Source: Schistocephalus solidus (lineage: Eukaryota; Platyhelminthes; Cestoda; Diphyllobothriidea; Diphyllobothriidae). Taken from it: a DNA stretch of 64,000 nucleotides. Made by a program: the position numbers and the translations under genes. This document shows positions 11,830 to 23,399 of this stretch, one piece after another (within the stretch, counting starts at the first letter, position 1; the number at the start of each line of letters is the position of its first letter). The notes beneath the pieces are model-generated. The model saw nothing but the letters and a program-made list of their open reading frames with translations, ran no database searches and was not told where the DNA came from. The stretch is taken from assembly GCA_017591395.1 (NCBI GenBank), contig WEDG01005074.1, positions 124,001-188,000 on the forward strand. The letters run 5' to 3'.

Positions 11830-12250
11830 GCTGAGTCCTCATCGGAGGCCCAGAATTCAATCAACTCACGGCTCGTCTTGCTTCGTGGTTGTGAAATTAA
11901 ATACGCTGCCCATTTCGTTGGTGTGAGCAGCCAATTGTGCTAAATCACCGCCTCATCGCACAGCAAAGCTTATGTTCATGTGCGTGCGATCCAAGTATCC
12001 GTCTAGTCTGATCTGTGTAGGTTCAAGTAACGTTTAGGCATGGAATTTGATACATTAAAACCGACTTCTCCCCGGGATTAAAATGTTGATTGATTTTCAT
12101 TAACGTTCTGTACCATGGCAGCTTTAGGCCGGTTTTGCAAATCCGGCACCTTGTCCCACAACAATGCGCTTGCTCGCCTCTGATGCAAGGCAGCCTATGC
12201 CACACTATAGGTGCTATTCCTCGTAGGATTTGCTGGGGGCGGACACGTAG
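11830..12250 (-). pseudogene. PLE GIY-YIG endonuclease relic
   Basis: The minus strand reads CRICKTGLKLPWYRTL, NPGEKSVLMYQIPCLN, then YTDQTRRILGSHAHEHKL, CAMRR and CSHQRNGQRI. This resembles the linker plus GIY-YIG module of PLEs (a YxIPC block followed by a YxxxTxRxL...EHKL block). It is heavily mutated, with stops, and has no reverse transcriptase attached. It lies antisense in Frizzled intron 2. Confidence 0.55.
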
Positions 12251-12701
12251 GTATCGGTCAAACGAATTATTACTATGCAGTTAAATGAGAGGTTATTAAA
12301 GTTTACAACATTTAGGCATATTTCGTCGCCTCTATGTTGTTTAAATTTATCCCGAGAAAATGCCGTTTTATTTTTTCCGGTAATATAACTTTTTTTTCAA
12401 TTTGCATCATTTACAATCGAACAGTTATCCTTATTTGTATTGCTGTTAAATGGCTAAGAAAGGCATAACATTTTGTCGGTTACATTGGAAGGAATCTTGA
12501 CCTCTGTGAGCTGTTCACCCTGAAATTTTTAATAATAACTCAAGAATACTTCATAGTTTTGCTTACGCGATTCATAGTAATTGGCTTTTTATAAAACGAA
12601 AATTTGGCTCATCATGGTAGTCGAACATGGGTTCTGCCAAAATTTCAATTAGCCGTTGCAGTATCCCCCTATGACTGCCTTCATTTTGCCCACCCTTCTA
12701 G

Positions 12702-13022
12702 ATTACAACATTAGGATTTGAGAACTGTGCCCTGCCCTGCCGCTCAGTACACTTCCAAACAGAAGGTGATCGCAGATTCGTCGAGTTTTGGCTCGGCCTT
12801 TGGTCAGTCCTTTGTGCAGTATCGACTCTAGTCACTGTGCTAACATTCGCTACAACGCCAAACCGATTTCAGTACCCCGGACAACCTATTATCTACTTGT
12901 CAATCTGCTACTTCTTCGTCTCCATTGGCTATATAATCCGTGTTGCGCTGGGACACGAGGCTGTGGCGTGTACCTCCGTGGTATCAGCGAGGGCGCCACT
13001 GCCTACCAGCAGAACCATGGAA
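12702..13022 (+). CDS. fz5/8-like: Frizzled Wnt receptor, exon 3 (TM1-TM2)
   Basis: The exon begins after TTCTAG with ITTLGFENCALPCRSVHF, the conserved cysteine segment before TM1. TM1 follows (FVEFWLGLWSVLCAVSTL), then PNRFQYPGQP as first intracellular loop and TM2 (IIYLSICYFFVSIGYIIRV), then LGHEAVAC, the conserved start of extracellular loop 1. The start is fixed by phase and by fit to the upstream exon. The end is uncertain: this frame diverges after the loop, whereas TM3 is encoded in another frame further on. Donors at 12981 (GTATCA) or 13023 (GTTGTT) both give an in-frame join; the latter gives a loop length closer to other Frizzleds. A frameshift error cannot be excluded. Confidence 0.85.
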
Positions 13023-13117
13023 GTTGTTGAAGCCTCTATCGATTCGTTCTCTCTCATTCAGCCACTCTCCGAGGCTTCGGCTCATTTAGAGGCTGCACCC
13101 ATGGCCAAATCTTGCAG
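13023..13117 (+). other. putative 95-bp mini-intron or frameshifted loop in Frizzled
   Basis: TM2 and TM3 lie in different frames with a stop at 13028-13030 in the TM3 frame, so the sequence cannot be translated straight through. Removing 13023-13117 (GT to TTGCAG) restores phase and joins the loop to [15 protein letters not shown]. An alternative is 12981-13117. Every other intron of this gene is several kilobases, so a mini-intron is notable. Transcript data would settle it. Confidence 0.4.
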
Positions 13118-13273
13118 TTTTCTCTGTCGGGTCAGGCTGCGTGCACCTCCGTCTTCCTGCTGACCTATTTTTTCGGAATGGCTGCATCGGTCTGGTGGGT
13201 TGTTTTGACAGTCACCTGGTTCTTGGCTGCCGGTATGAAGTGGGGAAATGAGGCTATCTCTAAGTACACGCAG
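13118..13273 (+). CDS. fz5/8-like: Frizzled Wnt receptor, exon 4 (TM3)
   Basis: It encodes [20 protein letters not shown], then [19 protein letters not shown], the highly conserved TM3 and second intracellular loop of Frizzled receptors, with the WW pair and [11 protein letters not shown] box intact. The conserved loop cysteine (AACTSVF) that disulfide-bonds in extracellular loop 1 is present. The exon ends TAC-ACG-CAG before GTAAGC at 13274 in phase 0. Its 5' limit depends on how the TM2-TM3 loop is spliced. Confidence 0.88.
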
Positions 13274-16025
13274 GTAAGCTCACAGTCTACGTATTCCTTA
13301 TATGTTGGACGTAACCAACCTGTTAATATACTCATTTTTCAATGTATCCATACGGTTCAACGTCTATAAATGCTGATGAACAAGTTTACATTGACGTCGA
13401 AATGCGAAATTCAAACGCGCCTCTGTCTGCTTACCTGTCTACAAAAACTTTACTTGCGTTATTTGAAGTTGAGGCAAGTATTTATTCTAAAAAGAGTTGA
13501 AAGAATTCAATGGTCAGCCGTTTTTTTTTCAATAAGGTAGAACGTGCGATTTTTCAAAGCAGACAGATCAGGTGGACGTCAATAGAGCTGCTTGCTAACA
13601 TCAATTAGGATTGAGCGTTTGACAAAGGGTTTGAAACGAATTCTAATAGAGTTCATTTTATGTACTCTGCAAATTCTCAATGAAGACTCGAAATACCTGT
13701 ATTTATATGCAAGGTACTAAACAGGAGTTAAAACATTACCAACGAATGTTCTACTAGCCGCCATGCGACTGCTGGCTGAGTTAGAGAGTGAGCTCTAAGG
13801 CTGAACGGGACTAGTGAGTCCGGTAACTGATCGTTGAGCGTCCACTTCACCAGTGAGCAGGATTTAAAACTTGCACTTTTTATACAGCACGTTCAAAAGG
13901 GGGCAGAAACTGGAAATTCAAATTAAATACTGTTCAAAATGTCTATTTATTTTTACATAAAGTAAGGATAGGAGGTTTGGATCAACACTTTAGGGAAATG
14001 TGCACTACTTTTTATTAGGAAACATTGTTCAAAGGCCTAAGAACCGAATCTGTGAGAATCTTACTACCTACCATGCCTTATCCAGTTAAAGTAAACTGCA
14101 TTAGAAAATTTGATCTTCTAGAGGGAAGGTTGTTTGCCTCTGCTTAGGTAAATTGAACAGTTTCGGTCAACCAGCAATTCAGGCATTATTTGAACAACAA
14201 AACTACCGCGCAAAAACGTTATTGGTCTAGGCTTGCCTCCTGGTAATGAAAATCATCGTCCTTTACGCTGAAGGAATGCAGGTTCAAAAAGAGGTTATTT
14301 GACGTTTAACAAAGAACCAGAACTTGGATACCACAAATATTCGTTCATTTAACATTTAATTATCTCTGCCTATTTTAGTGGTGAGTTAGTTAAAAAAGGA
14401 GGCGATCTGGTATGGAAGGCATTCCAAGCAACGAGGACCACATGGTTATCATTCTTCACTTTTTATTGGGGCTGGCTCCCCACTTCGAAAACATGTGGTA
14501 CGAATCAGTTTTCCGCAACTGCCTCTGCGGAATGCACCAACAGCCACCGATCGCAGTCCCTGATTTTAAAGAATTGAAAAATTGAACCACACAGCAGGGC
14601 AACAAAGTTTCTGGGTGCCAGTGCCCTTACAGTTCCGGAATTTACTGCTAAACTATACTCCAGGGACTAAATGGGCAAGTCGTCTTTTTCAGAAAGCGTC
14701 CCAGCAAGATGCGGGATCCAGTCGTCTCCTCAGACTGCAGAAGTCCTTTTTCTCGAAAAAAGGTTATGGGGGTTCCAACAATTAAAAATTTACCACATTG
14801 TTATTAATGGTCTTGAATGTTGTTTCCTGCGTCCATCTTGTATTGTTCTTTGTAAGACGATTGGCGCCAGCTCAAGAGTACTGGGATGTCATATAGTTTT
14901 AGTAGTACTCATTTAGACCTGAATCTCTACGGTTTCCCCGGAATCAGTGCTCATTATTAGGAACGCAGTAACCGAGCAAATGCACATTTCAGCCTGAAAT
15001 GATCAAGTGTACGACAAACTGGGTTCCTTATAGTCGGTTTCGGAGGAGAATGTTTGTAAATATGGATTGTTTTACCATGAATATAACTTGCTCTTTTAAT
15101 CTGAACTGATTTTTGGAAGAATTCTACCCATGAATGAGGATCGCAAACCAATCAAGACCATTTGTTCCGGTCAGTGCTGACGAAGGCCTTTCCATATCAG
15201 ACTTATCCAGATACGATGCTTTCTATGAGACAAAAACGTTTGGTGCATTGGCCAACTCTCACTTTCTTAACAGGTATTATTAGAGCTCGATCCACCTGTC
15301 ATTACAGTTTTATACTTTAATTGAGACATAACCAATTGATTTCCATTTTTAAATCTGAATACTGAAGAGTATGAAGGACGCATATCAATATGATTTACGT
15401 CACTACGCCAACTATATTTCCTATCCCTTGGCAATGTTTAAGAAAAGGCATCTATTTTACAATCCTAAAATTGATCCATTAACTAATATCTGAGATAGAT
15501 TAATTATGCCGGGGCAGATGAAACGGTGGCCAGTTCAGACGTACTCAACGCGTATGTCGGCCAGCAATACCACCAACATGCGCCTCTGATCAACCCAAAA
15601 CCTTTGTGCATATATTCCTAATATGCATGTTCCACAACCGCGCTCCAAACGATGGATAACCTGCGCCACAGTAGGGAGGTTTCAAAAGTGGTTTCCCATC
15701 AGTAAGTCCTAATCAGATTACACCGGATAAACACTCATGGGATCTCGATTTTTCCAAGAGTGTTGACCAGTCGTTATGTCCGAATTCGTGAGACCTTTAT
15801 GCTATGTTTGTATACTCAATATTTTGGGCGACTAATTTTTGGTGTACAAGAATTCATGGATTGGACTGAGCCATCTGTTATCCCATTCTCATTTTCCACT
15901 TCTGGTTCACTCCTAATGCGATAAAAAGTATTTAATTCTATACAGTTCACCTGAACTTGAAGTCAAATAACTGACTTTGCATTGGTCTCAAAGCCCATCA
16001 CTGAATTTCCCGTCTCCCAACCCAG
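13274..16025 (+). other. Frizzled intron between TM3 and TM4 exons (phase 0)
   Basis: GTAAGC at 13274 pairs with CAACCCAG ending at 16025. It holds a SINE-like tail fragment near 13750-13870. The rest contains only short ORFs without recognisable motifs. Confidence 0.8.
13750..13870 (+). repeat. SINE-like family tail fragment
   Basis: It reads GCGACTGCTGGCTGAG, GAGTGAGCTCTAAGG, ACGGGACTAGTGAGTCC and TAACTGATCGTTGAGCG, matching the tail segment of the SINE-like family at 10275-10380 and 38.26-38.39 kb. No tRNA-like head is attached. Confidence 0.5.
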
Positions 16026-17540
16026 ATATTTCACTTCATCTCCTGGGTCCTGCCGGCTGTCCAGACAGGGATCGTACTAATGTTTCGAGCCGTGGACGGT
16101 GACCCTGTTGCGGGTCTTTGCTCCGTGGGCGCCACGAATGACGCAAACCTAGCCTTCCACGTCCTACTTCCTCTAGTTGTCTACACTATCATTGGGACCT
16201 TTTTCCTCTTCGCCGGCTTCATCGCACTTTGCCGGATCCGAAGAGTAATCAAATTTCAGGTGCCCATCGGTGTCCGCACAGACAGACTGGAAAAGCTAAT
16301 GATCAAACTTGGCATTTTTGGCCTACTTTATACGGTGCCAGCGGTCGTAGTGATTGCATGTCTATCCTACGAACTGCAGCACCGGTCACTCTGGCAGCTT
16401 GGTGTCGCCTGTAGTTGTCAACTGAAGCAGTCAGCAGGCATTCCAACTGATCAGTCAGCCAAAGAATTGCCCGCTTGGCACCCGCCGGTTCCTGAGTATG
16501 CCATCTTCATGCTAAAGTATTTCATGTCCCTCATTGTCGGCATTACCTCTGGTTTCTGGATATGGTCTGGCAAGACCCTTGCGTCCTGGCGTCGAGTTTG
16601 TTTCGGTTTCTACTCCAGGGATACAGCAGTTTGTGCGCAAAACAACTACCGCTTCCGGCCTACAAGCAAGTCCCTGCTTCCCGCGCAGTGGCAGCATAAC
16701 GCAAACCCTGGTCAGCAGACTGTACAATCACCGTCGCAGTTCTCCATGAATAAGATGGTGCAGGAAAAGATAATAACGCATTCTAACTCAGGAAGAATTC
16801 AGCCACAGGGTTGCAATCTTCCTAACAGCGTGGGCCAACAATCTACTTTCTTTGCCCCACCAGTGCCCGATATACCGACCTCCGGTTCAAACGTATACAC
16901 CGTCAAGCCGACTACGGATGGTTTTGACGCTTTTGGGGGCAACAATCTCGACGGTGACCCCAACCAGCAGATGAAATATACCCAGACCACCCTTGCCAAT
17001 GGCTCCACCAGACCATTGATACAATCTATTGGACCCCTACCTCCACGGGGTCTCACACCGAGCAACAGCCAAGGTTCAACGGTTCTCACAAAATTCACTC
17101 ACGGATCTAGCAGTGGAATTGGTAGTCTCAGCCTGGTGAGCAGCTACGCCTGTCCTACAACTGGCAGTCCATCTCGGACAGGTAGTGGAAAGAAAGAAGA
17201 TGGTGCCAATGACTTTGATCTACAAGTAAAGATGCGAGGAGGTGACAGCTTCGCGAAACCTTCCTACATCTTCTCCGAGACCAGCTTTTCCCCGGCATTC
17301 TCCGATATCTTACAGGTGCCGAGCTTCCGCGGACCAATTGGAGCAATTCCAAACTTTCAGTACAGTAGTTCTTCTGCTACAACGAACAACAATAATGCCA
17401 CCTTCAACACAAGTATAGCTAATAATGGTAGTTGCAGTAGTGGCGTGAGTATGCCAGCTAATGCGGAACCGACGTTTATCAATCCAGGCACTGCTGATGC
17501 CATGTTCAGTGTTCACATGAACAGAGGCTCCTTGTTGTAA
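16026..17540 (+). CDS. fz5/8-like: Frizzled Wnt receptor, exon 5 (TM4-TM7 and long tail)
   Basis: The exon starts IFHFISWVLPAVQTG (TM4), then MFRAVDGDPVAGLCSVG, a loop strongly typical of Fz5/8. TM5 (LLPLVVYTIIGTFFLFAGF), TM6 (LEKLMIKLGIFGLLYTVP...) and TM7 (YAIFMLKYFMSLIVGITSGF) follow. The KTxxxW motif (KTLASW, 16572-16589) needed for Dishevelled binding is intact. The cytoplasmic tail is about 320 residues, far longer than typical, rich in Ser, Gly, Asn, Thr and Pro and without clear domains. The ORF ends GSLL-stop at 17540, but that TAA sits inside a consensus splice donor, so the tail may continue in another exon. With the preferred splicing the protein is about 944 residues. Confidence 0.93.
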   Translation: MFHFISWVLPAVQTGIVLMFRAVDGDPVAGLCSVGATNDANLAFHVLLPLVVYTIIGTFFLFAGFIALCRIRRVIKFQVPIGVRTDRLEKLMIKLGIFGLLYTVPAVVVIACLSYELQHRSLWQLGVACSCQLKQSAGIPTDQSAKELPAWHPPVPEYAIFMLKYFMSLIVGITSGFWIWSGKTLASWRRVCFGFYSRDTAVCAQNNYRFRPTSKSLLPAQWQHNANPGQQTVQSPSQFSMNKMVQEKIITHSNSGRIQPQGCNLPNSVGQQSTFFAPPVPDIPTSGSNVYTVKPTTDGFDAFGGNNLDGDPNQQMKYTQTTLANGSTRPLIQSIGPLPPRGLTPSNSQGSTVLTKFTHGSSSGIGSLSLVSSYACPTTGSPSRTGSGKKEDGANDFDLQVKMRGGDSFAKPSYIFSETSFSPAFSDILQVPSFRGPIGAIPNFQYSSSSATTNNNNATFNTSIANNGSCSSGVSMPANAEPTFINPGTADAMFSVHMNRGSLL

Positions 17541-17542
17541 GT
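17537..17542 (+). other. splice donor overlapping the Frizzled stop codon
   Basis: The bases from 17537 read GTAAGT, a perfect 5' splice site, and the in-frame stop TAA (17538-17540) lies within it. If used, the exon would end at 17536 and the protein would gain a different C-terminus. No downstream exon could be recognised by eye. Confidence 0.35.
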
Positions 17543-17736
17543 TTTTCCTCAAAAGTTAGATGTGTCGCCTTTCCCCAACGAATCTCAATCTTCGGATGTA
17601 TATTAATGACCTCGTTCGGGCGTTCACCCCACCGTAACAGAACCAAACCTGAAGGTCAAATTCCGTTTCGTTTATGCATGGTCTGCTCTCTGGTTGAAAA
17701 GTCGCCGAGCCCGACTGCCAATCGCGTTTATTGGGC

Positions 17737-17742
17737 AATAAA
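17737..17742 (+). terminator. candidate polyadenylation signal for Frizzled
   Basis: An AATAAA hexamer lies about 200 bases after the stop at 17540, a plausible 3' UTR length. It is the first such hexamer downstream. Hexamers arise by chance in AT-rich DNA, so support is modest. Confidence 0.3.
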
Positions 17743-19307
17743 TTGAAACTAATACGCATGTAGAATGGCAGTGCATGCATTTTCAGTTACTCAACAAACT
17801 TTTTCCCATGACATTGGAAACCTTTGCTTTTCCCAACCAGTAACTGAGGGGTTTCAAAAGGCAATTAGTTCATTTTTACCTGTATATTTTTTCCCTGTTA
17901 AAATTGATGCAACCCTCCTCTTATTGATTTTACTATGTCGGAATATGTCCTTTCACTTTGTTACATGCGCACATATCTTCAGTCAACACCGGCTTACTCA
18001 ACGTGGGACAATCCGTAAATCGTGACCCACACCGGAGGTTCGTACATCCATCAAGGTCTTACATGGAAAATATTGACGTATTATGTGGCAAAGGCAACTT
18101 GTGTCTGGATAATTACAAGAGACAACACCTAGGGACTCGGTTATGACCATTCTTGGCTCATAGACCAGATCTCAACTCCAAACAAGGCACATCTTAAGTT
18201 TGAAATGGCTGCGCGTATTTTCAGCTGCAAGCTAACTACGTTTGTGAATGCCACTATCGGTACCTGGGTCCTTCCGATGTGTAGCTTGGACGAGAAACTT
18301 GAAACCACTCAGTTGAGCAGGAATTTTGGGAATTTCGAAAAAAGGAACTTAAGGATCATACAAGCCGAATACTAGTGCACAAATATGCCATCCACATTGA
18401 TGTGGGGTAATCATGTCGGAAACCAAAATTGGAATCGGAAGTCACAGAGCAACTGGCGAAACTCGTGAAATGTGTCAGAAGATGTCACTTGTCACGAATT
18501 TCTCAGAACTTGCTCCAGAAGCTCATAAGTCTATATACTGTGTGAAAATATAACTAAATCAATATCAAATCCCTTAAAAACTTACGCTGAGAAAGATTAA
18601 GGGTTGAAAATAGGTGTAATGAAGCCTATTTATTATAGTTACTTTATGACAACGGACAAAAAAGACAGATACGTCAAAGTAAGTAAACAAAACGCCCATG
18701 AGCTTCTCTTTTTGGCACTATCATATTAAGACACCTCTTGAAGGCATTCGCTAATTCCCTTTCCTCCTACATGAATTGTATCCTTCACTTGATTTATTCG
18801 GGCTGTAGGTAGTGACCAAGTTCGAAAGTGATTCTCACCACTGAAGAACATGCACTTGCCTGCGCGGGGGAGAATACGGCTCTTTATTGCGATCCTGCAC
18901 TTTACAAGTCTGTCGGCGAAAGAAAAATCACCATAAAAAGCATCAAATTATATTAAAGACGCAAATCTCACAGTAAAATAACTGCTTAACTCGAATACAT
19001 GGCACATCAATAAGTTTTTTTGGTTAAGCCGGATGCAGTCTGACACCACAGGATCAGAAGACGATAGTGATAAAATACTCATGACATGAATTACCGTTGT
19101 GAAGCATGATTACCTTAAAGCCTGCACTTTAACGCAATGTTACGTTATTGTTATAAACATTTCCTGAAAAATTGAACATTTAAATGGGTGAAATTTTAGA
19201 AATATATTTTGATCCAACAGTAGAGTTCGACGTTCTTATGTTAGTAGTAACATTAAGGATAGAGCACAAAAATATATTTCCTGTATAGTAAGTACCTTTG
19301 CGCGTAA

Positions 19308-19420
19308 TTTTAGGAGGTTAAGATTAGGATTATGATTAGGGCTAGGATTCTAAGGGTTGGTTTTAGGGGTAGGATTATTAGGGTTAGGCAGAAGGGGGTT
19401 AGGCTAGGTGGTAGGATTAA
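19308..19420 (+). repeat. degenerate TTAGGG-like interstitial telomeric patch
   Basis: A run of about 110 bases is built from variants of TTAGGG (TTAGGATTATGATTAGGGC, TAAGGGTTGGTTTTAGGGG, ATTAGGGTTAGGC, GGGGGTTAGGC). All are G-rich on the + strand. TTAGGG is the flatworm telomere repeat, so this is best read as an old interstitial telomeric sequence. Confidence 0.6.
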
Positions 19421-21065
19421 ATGTGTAACATGAGAACAGATGCACTCCCGTGAATATGGGTGTCCATATTCCTGTGTTCTGCCGCAGATTTTTCTTCTAA
19501 ATGGCCCCTAACAGAATTTTTCGGGAATTGCAACCTGCTTCTGCTATGCACCCGAAGGCTCAAAGGGTAATAGGTATATGCATATTGTTTGTCCAGAATG
19601 ACTCGAATACCACATACTGAGTAATTATCGCATCATAGCGTAATCATCCTCTATAAAGGGTGAGCGTAAATTGCCACAGTTTTGGGGTACTATAGCGACT
19701 ACACTATAAATACTGCGATTCCTTGACTAGGAAGTATCCGTACATGAGGCTGTCTCTGATGATGGGTCAGAGCATAAATCCGAAAGACCGAGCTAATAAA
19801 ATTATTGTTCCAGCGATCGCGTCTAATGTTCTCAATTTTCATCGTCTTAATTCCTTCCCCTAGGGTCCAATGAGCATACTTCTCTTGCATCCCAGTCGAT
19901 CATCCAGCTGGATTACTTTCTCGTATTAAGGATAAAAAATTTGGAAAATTTGTAGATTACCCTTTCCATGGTTGCTTCTAAGTCGCTCTTGAGCCTACCG
20001 AACCCTCGACTGCTTTCGTTAGTCGTACATCAACAAGTGAAAGTGCACTCTTTTCCGCCTTTTCAAAAGTACTGTTTATGACCAGCTGAGTGCATCGACT
20101 CAGTCTTTTATGTCTTTCATCCAATTTTTGATGAGTTCCAAGCAAGTTTTAAGCAGGTTTAACTACATACGAAATTTATACGTAGCAGTTGTTTTTGCTG
20201 CAAGCAATAGTTTGCCAACTGCCTTCCGTGGAAACCTAAAGGCAAGTTCGTTGACCAACTTTATTTTCGGTCGAGTAGTTTCCCTTTTACAGTTTTCGGG
20301 TGATTACTTATTTAGTCACAGACATGATCAAAGATTGAACTTTGGACGCTGGTTATAGGCTATTGAAGAGTTTTGGTGGTTAGGGCTTAACTTATTTTCT
20401 TCTTTCCATTACATACGAGAGTTAGAGCTTACTGACATATAGCCTTAACAAAGTCGGACAAACTGGTCCTTTCATGCTCTTGAGCACATATTATGGATGA
20501 AAGGCAATTTCATTATGTACCTACTGTTAGACGAACTCAAGAGAATAAGGCTGTCCATGGAATGTGGATTACGGTTTCATGTCCGGTGGCTTATCCACAT
20601 ATAAGGGAGGATTTAACACTAACCTGCAGAAAGGTCCTAAAAGGTAAATAGGGAACTTGCTGTTCCATATTCGTCCTCGCAAACTGCACCGGAAAACAAG
20701 CACAGGTGATACAATAGGAGAATAGACTGCGGGGAAATGTGCATTGCTGTAAGTACGCCAGGGGAATCCTGAAAACGAGAAGGCATATACCCACATGGTG
20801 AGGAAACCCTTAGTCTGCACTTTTTCGTTATAATTTCAAATGGTTGAACTGGCTATTTAATTGGTTCAAGACGTTTGGGTCCAATGTGAACTGAGCGACC
20901 GAAGTTCAGCACAGGAGTCTCTAAAAAGCACCTAAAACTTCGAAAAGGTTCCATAATGATTCCATGAGCCACTCGAGCATTTCAACTTGTTTGACATGGC
21001 AAGACACGGGAATAGAAACGCCCACGCCATAATGAAGGTGAACCTGTGCCAAATTCCAAGGAGAT

Positions 21066-21140
21066 CAGGTTAAGGGCTACGGTTTGGGTCAAGGTTAGGT
21101 TACGGATTGAGGGTTTACGGGTAATGTTAGGGTTGGACTT
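21066..21140 (+). repeat. degenerate TTAGGG-like patch
   Basis: The patch contains GGTTAAGGGC, GGTTTGGGTCAAGGTTAGG, GATTGAGGG and TAATGTTAGGGTTGG, again G-rich on the + strand. It is shorter and more decayed than the patch at 19.3 kb. Confidence 0.45.
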
Positions 21141-23399
21141 GGGGCATGGGATATGTATCTTTCCTGGCAATAGCGCACGTGGATATGTTCCAGGCGCAAA
21201 AGTTCCTAAAACATTTTCGGTCTTCACTCTGAGGATGCATAGGCATATCTTTGACAGTTCATCATGAGTTTTTATTATTGAACAGCAGGCGATTCCACCT
21301 GACTACAGCTATCAACCTTGCGCGGAAATCAAACCCCTGCTCTGGAGCTACTGTGGCTTGCAATCTAATTCTAAAAGACAGAAATGGCGCGTTAAAAAGT
21401 GGTGAATTCATGAATTCTGTGTCCGTAACAAAACTAGTAGAGCAGGACTTCGCTTCACCAGAACAAATATTTTAGTTATCTGAGCTCTGAAATGCATCTG
21501 ATGAAAGCACGCCTTCACCGCTCATAGCAGATCTCTATCGTGATAAAAAACCGGACGCTGATCACCTTTGAGAGGATGAATAAAAAATAAATAAAGATAA
21601 ACTGATTCCTTATTTGCATTAATGGCAGTATACTTGAAAGATCTGCAGCGTTCTAGCAGCCATTTTCACTGAGTAAAATGTTTTCTTATTAAGTTTACAG
21701 CAACCGGACAATTTTATCCCATACTAATGCACTTTCAACCCAAAATCTGGTTATACTTCGTTCGGACGGATAAGCCTACTCCAGCAGGATGAGTATCCTA
21801 AAGTAAAAAGAAAAATCTATCTTAAAAAACACAACGTCTGATAATTAAGTTATGGGATAGGCAATCTAACCATAGTCTCAGCATAGGTCAGTGGAATACA
21901 GATAAACCACAGAATACGTGAAAAATTCTACCACTGCTAAATCGTCAACTATTAAAATGGGAGGATTATTTCACTTTTATTGGTGAAAGTACTGTCAGCT
22001 ATGCGTATGAAGGTTGCAGCTGAACCTGAAAGGGCTTTGCCCTAAGACGCTTCCCTAACTTCGCACATTATTTAATGGCTGCACTGCCGTATTCGTATTG
22101 ATGAACACCATCCCTCTAATATATGACGAAGCAGGCAAACAGTAATAAATTAAGAAACAAAGAAATTCTTCCGAAGTAGGACTTTGTAAGTTTGCCTGTT
22201 TTGTGCAGACGTGAATATGGTAACTGTGGGAAAAAAATAAGAAGAATACAATGAAGAAGGAAAAAATAAATGAGGAGGTACCCATCTGTCAGATCTAAGC
22301 AGCCTGCGGGATTAAAACGGTCGGCTATTTGTGTATGAATCCATCTGCTCAAAATCAAACCGTAAGCCGTTTATTCATTCTAAATAAAAACCTTTTTAAT
22401 AAACGTTTTCGTCTTTTGCTTCAATTCATCAGAATCCTGCCACTGGAAATTTTGAAGTAATTGACAGAACGACCTTCATCGATTTGGAAATATTGTACGA
22501 ATGTTTGAATCGGCAAGTCAAATCTTGTGACGAATTGTGAGGTTGAATTATGGCATATCAAGCCTATCGTTAACTAAGGATGACAATTCTAGTATCTAGT
22601 ATTCTACTATCTAATATCTAATGCCTACTAGGGATAATTTACCCAAGACGAAGCTTGAACTCGCCGTAAATAACTGCCCTAGGGCATAATTTTTGGTTAA
22701 ATAACGTCTACTGTGCATAAACTAATAGAAAGTATTGGCAAGTTTTATCTCACCACCCCACTATAGATTGCTGTGGCCTCTCGTCTCCTGGAAAAAAATA
22801 TTATACAGCAAAGATGTTAATATTTTGGTCAAAATGTGCTACTGAGTCCTTTAAGGAGTCACCCTTGATAAACAATTAATAAATCGTACATGCAATTCGA
22901 CCCACGTGCTTTCGATAAATTATACACAGTAAATCAAATCACCAATGAATCCAGTCAACACGCAACTGCACACATGCTACAGTTAGTGACGTCCGCACTC
23001 ATCCGATCCATTATTATCAACGGAGAGGCAGGACAAAGGAAAAAAACGTGCTCGTCGCATCCGTAGAGGAGAAAACACAAGCCGAGCCTGAAGCCATGAT
23101 TCAACATCTGTGACCCACTCAGAAGTTTACAGTAGATGCCCCATCTTATAAAATCTCATCGATTCCACAAGAAAGGGCTTATAACGCGAAATCAGTGCAC
23201 GCTGCGTCTCCCAAAGTTTCAAAGCAGTAAAAAAGGATCAGTCTTAAAATTAAGGCATTGATTTTTTTCTAACTTAACACTCACTAACTTAAGTATCATT
23301 ACTTCTCATAAAGATCTCGAATTTAAGATAATGGATATACTATGACTCAACCAAATAAGGGTAAATATAAAGGTGTATAAGGAACGGGGGCATATTAAA

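Larger units (their letters stand above)
7846..12701 (+). other. Frizzled intron 2 (phase 0), filled with retroelements
   Basis: GTAAGT at 7846 pairs with TTCTAG at 12696-12701. The intron carries a minus-strand PLE (8134-9745), SINE-like copies (9995-10580) and a second PLE endonuclease relic (11830-12250). Between 10600 and 11800 I see nothing coding; a short GAT/GGC-rich run lies at 11117-11162. The elements of recognisable polarity with protein motifs are antisense to the host gene. Confidence 0.8.
17743..23395. other. intergenic, no gene recognised
   Basis: Only short ORFs up to about 86 codons occur, none with motifs. Two telomere-like patches (19308-19420 and 21066-21140) are described separately. 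The rest is AT-rich unique-looking sequence. Confidence 0.5.

Noticed and set aside
16799..17098. 99-codon minus-strand ORF opposite the Frizzled tail
   Set aside because: It is a shadow of the sense coding frame, with no motif.
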